Of a DNA stretch of 64,000 nt, positions 11,777 to 23,826 are shown piece by piece; the stretch's first letter is position 1, and each line of letters begins with the position of its first letter. The stretch spans positions 32,138,407 to 32,202,406 of the forward strand of contig AP025046.1 of NCBI GenBank assembly GCA_036186865.1, read 5' to 3'. This stretch comes from Eustoma russellianum. Lineage: Eukaryota; Streptophyta; Magnoliopsida; Gentianales; Gentianaceae. The notes below the pieces were generated by a model. It did not search any database. It worked only from the letters and a program-made list of their open reading frames with translations, and was not told the DNA's origin. Both the position numbers and the translations under genes were made by a program.

Positions 11777-14700
11777 TGTTGTACCCCGCGAAAATTGGTA
11801 TATACTGAGAATCGTATAAAGCGGTTTAAGGAGGAAATAATGTTATACCCCACGGGAATTCATCTATACCGTCGACTCTTAAGAGACGAGTCACTAAGAA
11901 TTAGTCAACCAGTTACATTATTTAAATGTAACTACATTAATTTAATATTCTCCGATAGAATTTCCTTAAAGTAAATATTATAGGAAATTTAATATAATTA
12001 TGTAAGTGTGTCGCACGACACAAGTGAAATGACAAACTACCCTTCCAACATTATGTAAAATTCGGCCATAAGGGCCTTGTAAGAGTCTAGAATTTTCCTT
12101 ATTATCACAATTATGCAATTAGTAAGACTACAATGAAATAGGTTGTCTTGGAACAAGAAGAATTAAGCATGGTGAAGGGGTCAACCAAGCCTAGAAATCG
12201 GCCACCCTAGTTGACCAAGAAAAATTACCATGGTTACTTAATATTTACTACAAGGTAACTCTAGTTGGGTAAAGTAACCAAGGTTGGCCATAAAGTAACT
12301 ATAGTTGACATAAAGTAACTATAGTTGGCATAAAGTAACTATAGTTGACATAAAGTAACTATAGTTGACATAAAGTAACTATACTTGACATAAAGTAACT
12401 ATAGTTGGCATAAAGTAACTATAGTTGAACTAAAATAACAAACTCTTATTTAAAGAAATAAAATAAAATAAAGGAAAGACAAGACAAGTTGTCTTGGAAT
12501 AAAATAAAACAAAACAAATGGGGGACATGGAGTAGTTAATGGTCAAGACACAAAGGAGGCTCTCTTTTCTCAATGCGCACCTTGGAAGCTTCATGTCTCC
12601 TTGTCTTTTTTCCTCCCTAAGGCACGCCCCCCTTGTCTTCCCCAAGAAGACTTCTTCTACTAAGAAGCTCTCTTACACCTTCAAGCTCATCCATGGAGCT
12701 CTTCTTCATCTCCAAGTTTTGAACACTCTCAAGAGCTCTCATAAGAAAACCATTCAAGACTTATGAAACTTAGACCACTCCTCTAACATCATCATATATT
12801 TCGGCCATAGTGGGAGCTAGGAGTGTCAAGGCTATCTTCATCTTCAAGCTTCAAGGACTCATCTAGGTAAGTTAAATGTTAAGCTTCTATGTGAGTTCTA
12901 TATTTCAAAGCATGAAACTCACCTAGTACCCCTTTCTCCTTGCACCAAAACGTGACCTTCATGAGGACACTAGGAGAAGATTCTTAAAGCCACTAAGGAG
13001 AAGATAACATCTTGATGGTTTGGATCCATTTCCAAGCATCATTTTGGTCAGATGAATCTAGTCTCAAACTAGCTCCATTCTTCATTTCAAATGGTAGCTA
13101 ATGTTCTCCTCTTTCTCATCCTCAAAAACGTGAGCTAGGAATAAGGTGGAGGAGGACTTCACTCCATATCAACTAAGGTGCAAGCTAAGGAAAATCTCTA
13201 AGCTCCAAGGAGGCAAGTATACTCTAGCCAATCTTGCCTTATTTGTGAAGTGCATGCTTGAATGACTAGCCATTTTTAAGTTATGAATCTTAGTTGAAGA
13301 TTCTAAGAACAAGACATGAAAGAAAAGTGTTGATATGAAAAGTGACATGTTCTAAGCATATATGGCAAGACTGTTGGTATGAGTAATGTGTAGCCTAAAA
13401 TGAGTTATGAGGCTTGGAATAACTATGTTTAAATGTGTATTTGATGTAAAGTAAGTCATCTTAATGAATGAAGTTCGTGGAAGAATGCTTGGACAATAAA
13501 AAGGTGAAGAAGTGCTGAAACTACTGGGGCTGGCAGATTTGTGTTGCTGATTGTGTGACTTGAGAACGAACCTTAGAAGTGTTCAATTAAGCTAAATTTT
13601 TACATGACACTAGCTCTGTGTGTGTAGTACGAGTGAGAGTTGGAATTGCAGTAAAAAGAATTATGCTTTATTTTTAATAAATCTTTTGGTAAAACTGCTC
13701 AAGAAGAAATTACTGGAACTGGGCAGAACAGTATGACGTGTTGCATGACCTGAAAATGAATCATAGGAGTATTTAAATTGGCTAATTTTTGGTTTTGTGT
13801 TAGCCTCATATGTATATGAAATGTGTGAGTTGGAATTTCAATAAAAGGAGTTGTGGTTTGTCCTTAATGGAGTTTTTAGTAAGAAGTGGTCAAACAGAAG
13901 CACTGGAGATGAGCAGTTTTACGTGTCATGTTGAACGACCTGAAAAAGAACCTTAGGAAGGTGCAAATTGACTAATTTTTGGTATGGTGATAGATTTGTA
14001 TGTTTATGAAATGTGTGAGTTAGAATCTCATTAAAAGGAGTTGTGGTTTGTCCTAAATGAAATGCTTAGTAAGAATTGGCCAAGCAGAAGTACTGGAGCT
14101 GGACAGATTTATGTTGCTTGTTGAACGACATGAAAAGGGGCCTTAGGAGTGTTCAAATGGGCTAATTTTTGGTATGATGATAGCATTATATGTTTATGAA
14201 ATGTGTGGAATTGTAGTAAAAGAAGTTGTGGATTATTTTTAATGAAGTTCTTGGTAAAACGGCTCAAACAGAGTCGCTGGAACAGGACAGTTTTGAGTAG
14301 TAAGTTGTGTGGCTCGAAAATGCACCTTAGGAATGTGTAAATAAGCTGATTTTTGGTATGATGATATCTTGATGTGTTTATGACGTCTGTGAGTTGGAAT
14401 TTTGGTAAAAGGATATGTGGTTTGGTCACAATTCATTTCGTGATACAACTGGTCATTCCAGTTTCTGCATGTACCCATCTTGGGAAAGTAATTAGATAAC
14501 CTCTTTAAGTTTATTGGATTGCCTTGGAAATTTTAAGGTAGTTACTTAAGGTATAGATGTACATGTTCATGTAAATAAATCACCATAAAACCACCATTTT
14601 GATGGTTAAAAACTGAGTTGAAGTTAGTGGTACAAAACTGGAAAACAGGACAGTTTGACGTCATAAGTTGTAAGGCTTCGATCTTGCTCTTTTAAGCTTA

Positions 14701-16381
14701 AATGTGGTGTTTAGACTTAGGAATATTGTTTCGTGGTATGTTAGCTATGTTTTCTAGGGGTTGGATCAAATTTATTAAGGTTTTATGATCCATGAAAATG
14801 AGGTAAGGCGGTATTGCCCTGCTGATTTCAGCAGTACCTTTGATGATACTTGATGTTTTGAGGTCGTTAGACATTTCGGAATGTTGCGAAATCTTTATGG
14901 CATGTGTCTAAGACTTCATTATGCATGTGTATGATATGAGTTGATGAAAATGAGCACGAATTGATGAGCATGAGGCTGTATGAACAGAGTATGATTTCTG
15001 GACAGTTTTTCCAGCTTAAGAGACGAGTCAGCATATGCGTGTTATCATGTATTTGTTCACGAGTTGCATGTTGCATATCATACATCGCATTGTCCATGTT
15101 CATACAGTTCACGAAACTGATTTTATGAAAAAGAATGATGAGAAAGATCTTTTGAAAAGAAGTTTTGAGTTTTGAAAGAAAGATCTTTGAAAGAGAGGTT
15201 TACGATTGCGAAAAGATTCCTATGGTACCATTTATTTATGGCCAGCTTAACCCGCTCCAGATCCGGGGTTAATTGATCTGAAGAGTTATAAGAACCGAGC
15301 CAGACCCGGTATAATAGGTCTGAAGATGATCACGATTATAAGAACCGATCCAGGCCCGGTATAATAGGTCTGAAGGGTGTAAGAACCGAGCCAGGTCCGG
15401 TATAATAGACCTGAAGGTGATCATGTTATAAGAACCGAGTCATGCCCGGTATAATAGGCTGACACACTCTCTTGTTTTATGATGAGCATGATTTGAAAGA
15501 AAGAAAGAAAGTTCAAGTATTTTCATGACCATGTCTAAATGAAAGAAAGAATGTTTTCCGTTGCATTTGCATTGCATACGCATTTTCATACGCATTATGC
15601 ATTTGCATACTCATACACATTGCATATGGTCATGAGCATGATGTCGAGGTGCCCTGAGTTGTGTCTTTACGTGCTACATGACTAAGTTATGATTTTATTG
15701 CCTTAGTGGCTATTGACGGAAGGGATGAGATGCTAGCTAAACGCTAGACGAAATGTTACTTAGGTCATGATCTTTCGTTACCTAAGTTACGATCTTATTG
15801 TTGTTGTTATGTAAGCTATGATCTTATTCCCCTTATGATCAAGTGATGCTTCTATTACCTTGGTGGCATTTAAATGGAAAGACAGGTATGATGGTAAGAG
15901 ACCAAATTTTGGGGGTTCGGTTCTTGTATGTACTTTCCATTTAATGCATGATTGTTTATGGTGTACTTGCTGGTGACTTTGTCACTCACCCCCCTATTTT
16001 TTCCTCCCAGAGTTGACAGGAAACGGGGTAGCAAGGATTGATGACGAGCATAGGATCCCACATCCGTGAGAATACAAGTGGATGATAGCTTAGGGATTCT
16101 ATTATAATGGATTCATAATATGACGGATTTATGTTGGAAGCGATGATTGCAGAAGTACTGATGTAATGAATGTGGTTGTAAAACTCATGTCGGATGTATA
16201 GAATGATTTATGTAAAAGTTTCAAATTCTGCCGTATTGTTATCTACCTGTTAAGATCGTGACTTTGTAATCCATGTTTATCCATGGGTTTTACGAGTTAA
16301 GTATCGACTCTTTGTACTTTTCTGAAAGGGAAAGTACGGCGGGTGCACCGTACGAGGGGTAGCCGAGTACGGGGCGCTACA
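11777..16381 (+). repeat. LTR B, full length (4605 bp)
   Basis: TGTTGTACCCC... to ...GGGGCGCTACA, the same length as LTR C and differing from it at only about half a dozen positions noticed by eye. It contains the 20-bp array (12294-12433), the ~190-bp array (13523-14460), and repeats of ACCCGGTATAATAGGTCTGA at about 15250-15470. It also has ATGCAT/GCATAC-rich DNA around 15550-15630 and the U5 motif TACGGCGGGTGCACCGTA at 16335-16352. No gene is seen; open frames on either strand are also in LTR C and reflect the duplication. Confidence 0.92.
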
Positions 16382-16383
16382 GG

Positions 16384-16396
16384 TGGTATCAGAGCG
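16384..16396 (+). promoter_or_regulatory. Primer-binding site of the tandem gypsy element
   Basis: TGGTATCAGAGCG sits two bases after the end of LTR B. Its first 12 bases are the canonical initiator-Met-tRNA primer site. Downstream, (G/T)ATCTTAGA-type motifs occur at 16455 and 16474, with GACCTTAGA at 16491. Confidence 0.88.
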
Positions 16397-16679
16397 AATG
16401 CTCCAGATCCGGGCAGAATGTCGAACTAAGTGATGATTATAGTCAACTAAGTTTGATCTTAGACCTAAGTTCTTATCTTAGATGAGAGTTGACCTTAGAC
16501 CAGGATGATTTAGACTGGAAATTAGAGTTTTGACCATATGATAAAGCCCTAGTCGATGGCCATCTATGGAATGTAATCATGACTGTTTGCATGATCATAA
16601 GATCGTATATGGATTACGAATTAAATGGTATCGCTTATCTTGAATATTTGTACCTTGAGTAAGACTCCAACACTTCGTG

Positions 16680-17200
16680 GTGCGGATGGCACCACAATTC
16701 AGCAAAAATAACATCATCACTATCACCCCAGGAGGCAGTAGACTTTACTAGCAATAGTTAGTAAGAACACGTATTCCAAGGTTTGGCAGGGAATTTAGTT
16801 CATAGTGGGCAGAAAGATGGTTAGGTAAAGTTGAAGGTAACTCCATGCTGATACTGGTATTGGATAGAGTAAGAGCAAAGTTCTAAGAGGAGTTTTGTGA
16901 GTTCTTCCTCTCTCAGAACTTAGTCACGAGAAGGGTTGAGGAATATGACTCACTAAGGCAAGGGTCACGCATCACCATACCCATTCATTACTTTGGGACA
17001 GTATGTTCCTTTGATTATGAGAAATGAAAGGTTTAAGGTGATCAGATTTGTGCGCGGTCTAGACCCCCAAATCTAATTAGGCTAAGTTAAGTCGTATTCA
17101 AAGACCTTTGGTGAATTATTAGAGGACCGCTATGGAGCGGAATGCGATAGTAAAGGAACGAAAGAGTGAAAGAAACGATTTAACAAGCAAATGAAGTAGA
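16680..17200 (+). pseudogene. Gag debris in the non-autonomous gypsy element
   Basis: After an ATG near 16685 the three frames hold scattered Gag pieces: EEFCEFFLSQNLVTRRVEEYDSLRQG around 16890-16960 and RFVRGLDPQI around 17045-17075. These resemble the Retrotrans_gag pattern of the Tekay elements here. Stops and frameshifts interrupt throughout and no CCHC knuckle is visible. From 17200 to 17914 nothing is recognised; the minus-strand open frame at 17119-17586 has no family resemblance. Confidence 0.6.
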
Positions 17201-17914
17201 AGGTGGAAACCGTATCCATATAAGGCTAGTTTATGCAGATGACCAAGAAACAACCAAGGTACGCCTAATAAGTGTGAAGTACCTATGTCCTCTGCTCTAC
17301 TTCCTATTAACCAAGTATGAGTGATTATGATAGTTTTCTTTAAGTTATGATGAGCAGACCACAAGTAAGCAAGTGAGATTATTAGTGATAACCTGACTAA
17401 GTATGACACTATGTATGGGACTCGAGGTCCTCGCCATAATGCGTCACTATTAACACTTGTACGCATTTTAATGCAGTATAGAGGGAATATGTCATGACTA
17501 TGAAAACCATGTTTTAAGAGAGCGGGCCACCTTCGGATGATTTGAAACATCCAAAAGGGAACAAAGTTCCAAAGGAGAACCCACAACTTCTAGTTCGATT
17601 TTATGAAATGATCGCAAAAAGGGGGTAAAAGTTATTACGTGATAAGACAATCAGCAAGACAGATAAACGTGGCACATACTTATGAAGAGCTTGGTATGTG
17701 TACCTTATGGGAATTATTCCGGATGTCCTTGGAAGCTATTTTGTACGTAGGATGACCGTCACATGATCACTGAAAGGATGTTTACAGAAAAGAGATAAAG
17801 GTCTATATCCCAGAGTTAATGATCTCTGCCAAGTTTTTTTTTCATATTTTATGAAAAAGGAAATTATAAGCCTACTATGATCATGATTATACGGAATGGA
17901 TTTTGTTATCAAGT

Positions 17915-18174
17915 ACATAGTATCAAGGTTGCAAGTGCTAGATATGAGATAGGTTACGACAACACCTCTAGAGAATAAGGATAAGTTCTGGTGAAATCTC
18001 TAAGATGAAAAGAACAAAGCAGTTCTGAAGGAACTAAATAGACGTTTATTGCGATCTTATTCATCCAAAAGAAGAAACCACATGGGAAACGGAAGGCAAC
18101 ATGAGGAGTAGACGCCCCATGTTGTTGACTAGCCTGAAGTTTCGAGGACGAAACTTATATTAAGGGGGGGAGAA
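17915..18174 (+). repeat. Internal 3' end of the tandem gypsy element (second copy)
   Basis: It carries the hairpin at 18137-18156 and polypurine tract TTAAGGGGGGGAGAA ending at 18174. LTR C begins at once. It matches 11517-11776. Confidence 0.88.
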
Positions 18175-21100
18175 TGTTGTACCCCGCGAAAATTGGTATA
18201 TACTGAGAATCGTATAAAGCGGTTTAAGGAGGAAATAATGTTATACCCCACGGGAATTCATCTATACCGTCGACTCTTAAGAGACGAGTCACTAAGAATT
18301 AGTCAACCAGTTACATTATTTAAATGTAACTACATTAATTTAATATTCTCCGATAGAATTTCCTTAAAGTAAATATTATAGGAAATTTAATATAATTATG
18401 TAAGTGTGTCGCACGACACAAGTGAAATGACAAACTACCCTTCCAACATTATGTAAAATTCGGCCATAAGGGCCTTGTAAGAGTCTAGAATTTTCCTTAT
18501 TATCACAATTATGCAATTAGTAAGACTACAATGAAATAGGTTGTCTTGGAACAAGAAGAATTAAGCATGGTGAAGGGGTCAACCAAGCCTAGAAATCGGC
18601 CACCCTAGTTGACCAAGAAAAATTACCATGGTTACTTAATATTTACTACAAGGTAACTCTAGTTGGGTAAAGTAACCAAGGTTGGCCATAAAGTAACTAT
18701 AGTTGACATAAAGTAACTATAGTTGGCATAAAGTAACTATAGTTGACATAAAGTAACTATAGTTGACATAAAGTAACTATACTTGACATAAAGTAACTAT
18801 AGTTGGCATAAAGTAACTATAGTTGAACTAAAATAACAAACTCTTATTTAAAGAAATAAAATAAAATAAAGGAAAGACAAGACAAGTTGTCTTGGAATAA
18901 AATAAAACAAAACAAATGGGGGACATGGAGTAGTTAATGGTCAAGACACAAAGGAGGCTCTCTTTTCTCAATGCGCACCTTGGAAGCTTCATGTCTCCTT
19001 GTCTTTTTTCCTCCCTAAGGCACGCCCCCCTTGTCTTCCCCAAGAAGACTTCTTCTACTAAGAAGCTCTCTTACACCTTCAAGCTCATCCATGGAGCTCT
19101 TCTTCATCTCCAAGTTTTGAACACTCTCAAGAGCTCTCATAAGAAAACCATTCAAGACTTATGAAACTTAGACCACTCCTCTAACATCATCATATATTTC
19201 GGCCATAGTGGGAGCTAGGAGTGTCAAGGCTATCTTCATCTTCAAGCTTCAAGGACTCATCTAGGTAAGTTAAATGTTAAGCTTCTATGTGAGTTCTATA
19301 TTTCAAAGCATGAAACTCACCTAGTACCCCTTTCTCCTTGCACCAAAACGTGACCTTCATGAGGACACTAGGAGAAGATTCTTAAAGCCACTAAGGAGAA
19401 GATAACATCTTGATGGTTTGGATCCATTTCCAAGCATCATTTTGGTCAGATGAATCTAGTCTCAAACTAGCTCCATTCTTCATTTCAAATGGTAGCTAAT
19501 GTTCTCCTCTTTCTCATCCTCAAAAACGTGAGCTAGGAATAAGGTGGAGGAGGACTTCACTCCATATCAACTAAGGTGCAAGCTAAGGAAAATCTCTAAG
19601 CTCCAAGGAGGCAAGTATACTCTAGCCAATCTTGCCTTATTTGTGAAGTGCATGCTTGAATGACTAGCCATTTTTAAGTTATGAATCTTAGTTGAAGATT
19701 CTAAGAACAAGACATGAAAGAAAAGTGTTGATATGAAAAGTGACATGTTCTAAGCATATATGGCAAGACTGTTGGTATGAGTAATGTGTAGCCTAAAATG
19801 AGTTATGAGGCTTGGAATAACTATGTTTAAATGTGTATTTGATGTAAAGTAAGTCATCTTAATGAATGAAGTTCGTGGAAGAATGCTTGGACAATAAAAA
19901 GGTGAAGAAGTGCTGAAACTACTGGGGCTGGCAGATTTGTGTTGCTGATTGTGTGACTTGAGAACGAACCTTAGAAGTGTTCAATTAAGCTAAATTTTTA
20001 CATGACACTAGCTCTGTGTGTGTAGTACGAGTGAGAGTTGGAATTGCAGTAAAAAGAATTATGCTTTATTTTTAATAAATCTTTTGGTAAAACTGCTCAA
20101 GAAGAAATTACTGGAACTGGGCAGAACAGTATGACGTGTTGCATGACCTGAAAATGAATCATAGGAGTATTTAAATTGGCTAATTTTTGGTTTTGTGTTA
20201 GCCTCATATGTATATGAAATGTGTGAGTTGGAATTTCAATAAAAGGAGTTGTGGTTTGTCCTTAATGGAGTTTTTAGTAAGAAGTGGTCAAACAGAAGCA
20301 CTGGAGATGAGCAGTTTTACGTGTCATGTTGAACGACCTGAAAAAGAACCTTAGGAAGGTGCAAATTGACTAATTTTTGGTATGGTGATAGATTTGTATG
20401 TTTATGAAATGTGTGAGTTAGAATCTCATTAAAAGGAGTTGTGGTTTGTCCTAAATGAAATGCTTAGTAAGAATTGGCCAAGCAGAAGTACTGGAGCTGG
20501 ACAGATTTATGTTGCTTGTTGAACGACATGAAAAGGGGCCTTAGGAGTGTTCAAATGGGCTAATTTTTGGTATGATGATAGCATTATATGTTTATGAAAT
20601 GTGTGGAATTGTAGTAAAAGAAGTTGTGGATTATTTTTAATGAAGTTCTTGGTAAAACGGCTCAAACAGAGTCGCTGGAACAGGACAGTTTTGAGTAGTA
20701 AGTTGTGTGGCTCGAAAATGCACCTTAGGAATGTGTAAATAAGCTGATTTTTGGTATGATGATATCTTGATGTGTTTATGACGTCTGTGAGTTGGAATTT
20801 TGGTAAAAGGATATGTGGTTTGGTCACAATTCATTTCGTGATACAACTGGTCATTCCAGTTTCTGCATGTACCCATCTTGGGAAAGTAATTAGATAACCT
20901 CTTTAAGTTTATTGGATTGCCTTGGAAATTTTAAGGTAGTTACTTAAGGTATAGATGTACATGTTCATGTAAATAAATCACCATAAAACCACCATTTTGA
21001 TGGTTAAAAACTGAGTTGAAGTTAGTGGTACAAAACTGGAAAACAGGACAGTTTGACGTCATAAGTTGTAAGGCTTCGATCTTGCTCTTTTAAGCTTAAA

Positions 21101-22779
21101 TGTGGTGTTTAGACTTAGGAATATTGTTTCGTGGTATGTTAGCTATGTTTTCTAGGGGTTGGATCAAATTTATTAAGGTTTTATGATCCATGAAAATGAG
21201 GTAAGGCGGTATTGCCCTGCTGATTTCAGCAGTACCTTTGATGATACTTGATGTTTTGAGGTCGTTAGACATTTCGGAATGTTGCGAAATCTTTATGGCA
21301 TGTGTCTAAGACTTCATTATGCATGTGTATGATATGAGTTGATGAAAATGAGCACGAATTGATGAGCATGAGGCTGTATGAACAGAGTATGATTTCTGGA
21401 CAGTTTTTCCAGCTTAAGAGACGAGTCAGCATATGCGTGTTATCATGTATTTGTTCACGAGTTGCATGTTGCATATCATACATCGCATTGTCCATGTTCA
21501 TACAGTTCACGAAACTGATTTTATGAAAAAGAATGATGAGAAAGATCTTTTGAAAAGAAGTTTTGAGTTTTGAAAGAAAGATCTTTGAAAGAGAGGTTTA
21601 CGATTGCGAAAAGATTCCTATGGTACCATTTATTTATGGCCAGCTTAACCCGCTCCAGATCCGGGGTTAATTGATCTGAAGAGTTATAAGAACCGAGCCA
21701 GACCCGGTATAATAGGTCTGAAGATGATCACGATTATAAGAACCGATCCAGGCCCGGTATAATAGGTCTGAAGGGTGTAAGAACCGAGCCAGGTCCGGTA
21801 TAATAGACCTGAAGGTGATCATGTTATAAGAACCGAGTCATGCCCGGTATAATAGGCTGACACACTCTCTTGTTTTATGATGAGCATGATTTGAAAGAAA
21901 GAAAGAAAGTTCAAGTATTTTCATGACCATGTCTAAATGAAAGAAAGAATGTTTTCCGTTGCATTTGCATTGCATACGCATTTTCATACGCATTATGCAT
22001 TTGCATACTCATACACATTGCATATGGTCATGAGCATGATGTCGAGGTGCCCTGAGTTGTGTCTTTACGTGCTACATGACTAAGTTATGATTTTATTGCC
22101 TTAGTGGCTATTGACGGAAGGGATGAGATGCTAGCTAAACGCTAGACGAAATGTTACTTAGGTCATGATCTTTCGTTACCTAAGTTACGATCTTATTGTT
22201 GTTGTTATGTAAGCTATGATCTTATTCCCCTTATGATCAAGTGATGCTTCTATTACCTTGGTGGCATTTAAATGGAAAGACAGGTATGATGGTAAGAGAC
22301 CAAATTTTGGGGGTTCGGTTCTTGTATATACTTTCCATTTAATGCATGATTGTTTATGGTGTACTTGCTGGTGACTTTGTCACTCACCCCCCTATTTTTT
22401 CCTCCCAGAGTTTACAGGAAACGGGGTAGCAAGGATTGATGACGAGCATAGGATCCCACATCCGTGAGAATACAAGTGGATGACAGCTTAGGGATTCTAT
22501 TATAATGGATTCATAATATGACGGATTTATGTTGGAAGCGATGATTGCAGAAGTACTGATATAATGAATGTGGTTGTAAAACTCATGTCGGATGTATAGA
22601 ATGATTTATGCAAAAGTTTCAAATTCTGCCGTATTGTTATCTACCTGTTAAGATCGTGACTTTGTAATCCATGTTTATCCATGGGTTTTACGAGTTAAGT
22701 ATCGACGCTTTGTACTTTTCTGAAAGGGAAAGTACGGCGGGTGCACCGTACGAGGGGTAGCCGAGTACGGGGCGCTACA
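18175..22779 (+). repeat. LTR C, full length (4605 bp)
   Basis: It is the right-most LTR, ending ...GGGGCGCTACA followed by the target duplication cctgc. It shares all internal repeats of LTR B at +6398: the 20-bp array at 18692-18831 and ~190-bp units from about 19921. The U5 motif is at 22733-22750. Confidence 0.92.
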
Positions 22780-22784
22780 CCTGC

Positions 22785-23826
22785 AATGTGCAAAAATGAT
22801 TTAGGTACCCTTTTAACTTTGGGTCCTTGCGAGTTAGTTAATCACCTCTTGGTAAAAGTACCTTTCGGTACCCATACTTGGGTGATCCTTCTCGGTCTAG
22901 CAAATGGAAAGAATGTAGATGAAGGTGCGATATAGTAGACATGTGGTGAATGCACTTTGGGCCTTTGCCCAAGAACTCCTTTATACTCATTGAATGAAGG
23001 ACGTTTTTGATATGTCCTTATGTGTGCGTAGTGCGTGGACGATATGAATGTCATGTATGCATCACTCTTTTCTTTTCATATCTATATGGTACAAAATTAT
23101 ATTTCACATGATATGAAGAGGAAGTGGGGCGTGATGAGGGAAGAGGTGGTTTTTGCGTCATCTTATACACCACTTGAGGCTTTGGGGTGTCTACTTTCTT
23201 AGACATAACAAACTTAGTTGGTTTGGTGGATACTTCATTAGTATCAACGTATCCCAAATCTGTTTTGTCACTATCATGCTTCTGAGATAAGATAATACGA
23301 TGCAGCATGTTAGATCCCGTATCAAACGGTTTCAGCATTTTCTCTAGATCTATATTCCTTGATTTCAAATTTGAAATCTCGGATTTCATTTCGTTATTTT
23401 GAGTGGTTAAAGATGAAATCTCTGTCTTTAATGTAGTAATGATGCATGATGACTCTTTCTTTGAATCGTTTAATTGAGCGACAAGATTCTCGTTAGAAGA
23501 TTCTAACAGTTTCTTGTCTTCAATTAATCGCTTCTTTTCCCTAGCAAGAGTCTTAGTGAATTTATGCAATTCTAACATTCGTGTTTGCTTTTCTTTATTG
23601 GGGCAGTCATATGATAAATGTCCAAGTTTGCCACATTCATAACATTTAACATCTTTATCATTTAACTTGTTCTTATTTCTTTTAGTTGTAGTACCCTTAT
23701 TTTTGTTTCTAAATGACCTTCTCATAAATTTTCTTAATCCTTTAGCCAATAGAATTAGAACATCGTTATCTGATTCAGAATCACTATCATCTACGTGATC
23801 GGAAGAAGTAGAGATGTATTCATTCT
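22785..23826 (-). pseudogene. Sirevirus Gag C-terminal part and linker to protease
   Basis: The minus-strand frame opens at 23826 as an acidic stretch (DDSDSESDND) and runs without a stop through a basic region. It continues into a CCHC zinc knuckle CYECGKLGHLSYDC, then a Lys/Glu-rich coiled-coil-like segment (EISSLTTQNNEMKSEISNL) to about 23051. The frame then shifts, and a linker with VWVPKGTF and a second, degenerate VPKSF block leads to the protease on the far side of the 9024-22779 insertion. Gag binds and packages element RNA. The N-terminal half of Gag is missing: the frame runs into an inverted LTR piece at 23827. Confidence 0.85.

Larger units (their letters stand above)
9024..22779 (+). 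mobile_element. Non-autonomous large-LTR gypsy element with three LTRs in tandem
   Basis: It is inserted in the Sirevirus with target duplication cctgc (9019-9023 and 22780-22784). Layout: truncated LTR A (9024-11516), 260 bp of internal 3' end (11517-11776), full LTR B (11777-16381), internal region (16382-18174), full LTR C (18175-22779). The unit period is 6398 bp. The internal region holds only a primer site, gag debris and a polypurine tract; no protease, RT or integrase is present. It must have been mobilised in trans, presumably by a Tekay-like relative (inference). The triple-LTR form is expected from unequal recombination between LTRs. Confidence 0.9.

Noticed and set aside
12430..12766. 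Small open frames on both strands near the 20-bp repeat of the tandem element (also 9693-10008 and 18828-19164)
   Set aside because: The two strands overlap, the sequence is LTR, and the copies are explained by LTR duplication.
16384..16396. Possible tRNA gene remnant at the GGTATCAGAGC sequences
   Set aside because: Only the 12-13-nt primer-site complement is present at each LTR edge, with no tRNA body.
17119..17586. 155-codon minus-strand open frame
   Set aside because: It is antisense to the internal region of a retroelement, with no recognisable motif, and is likely chance.
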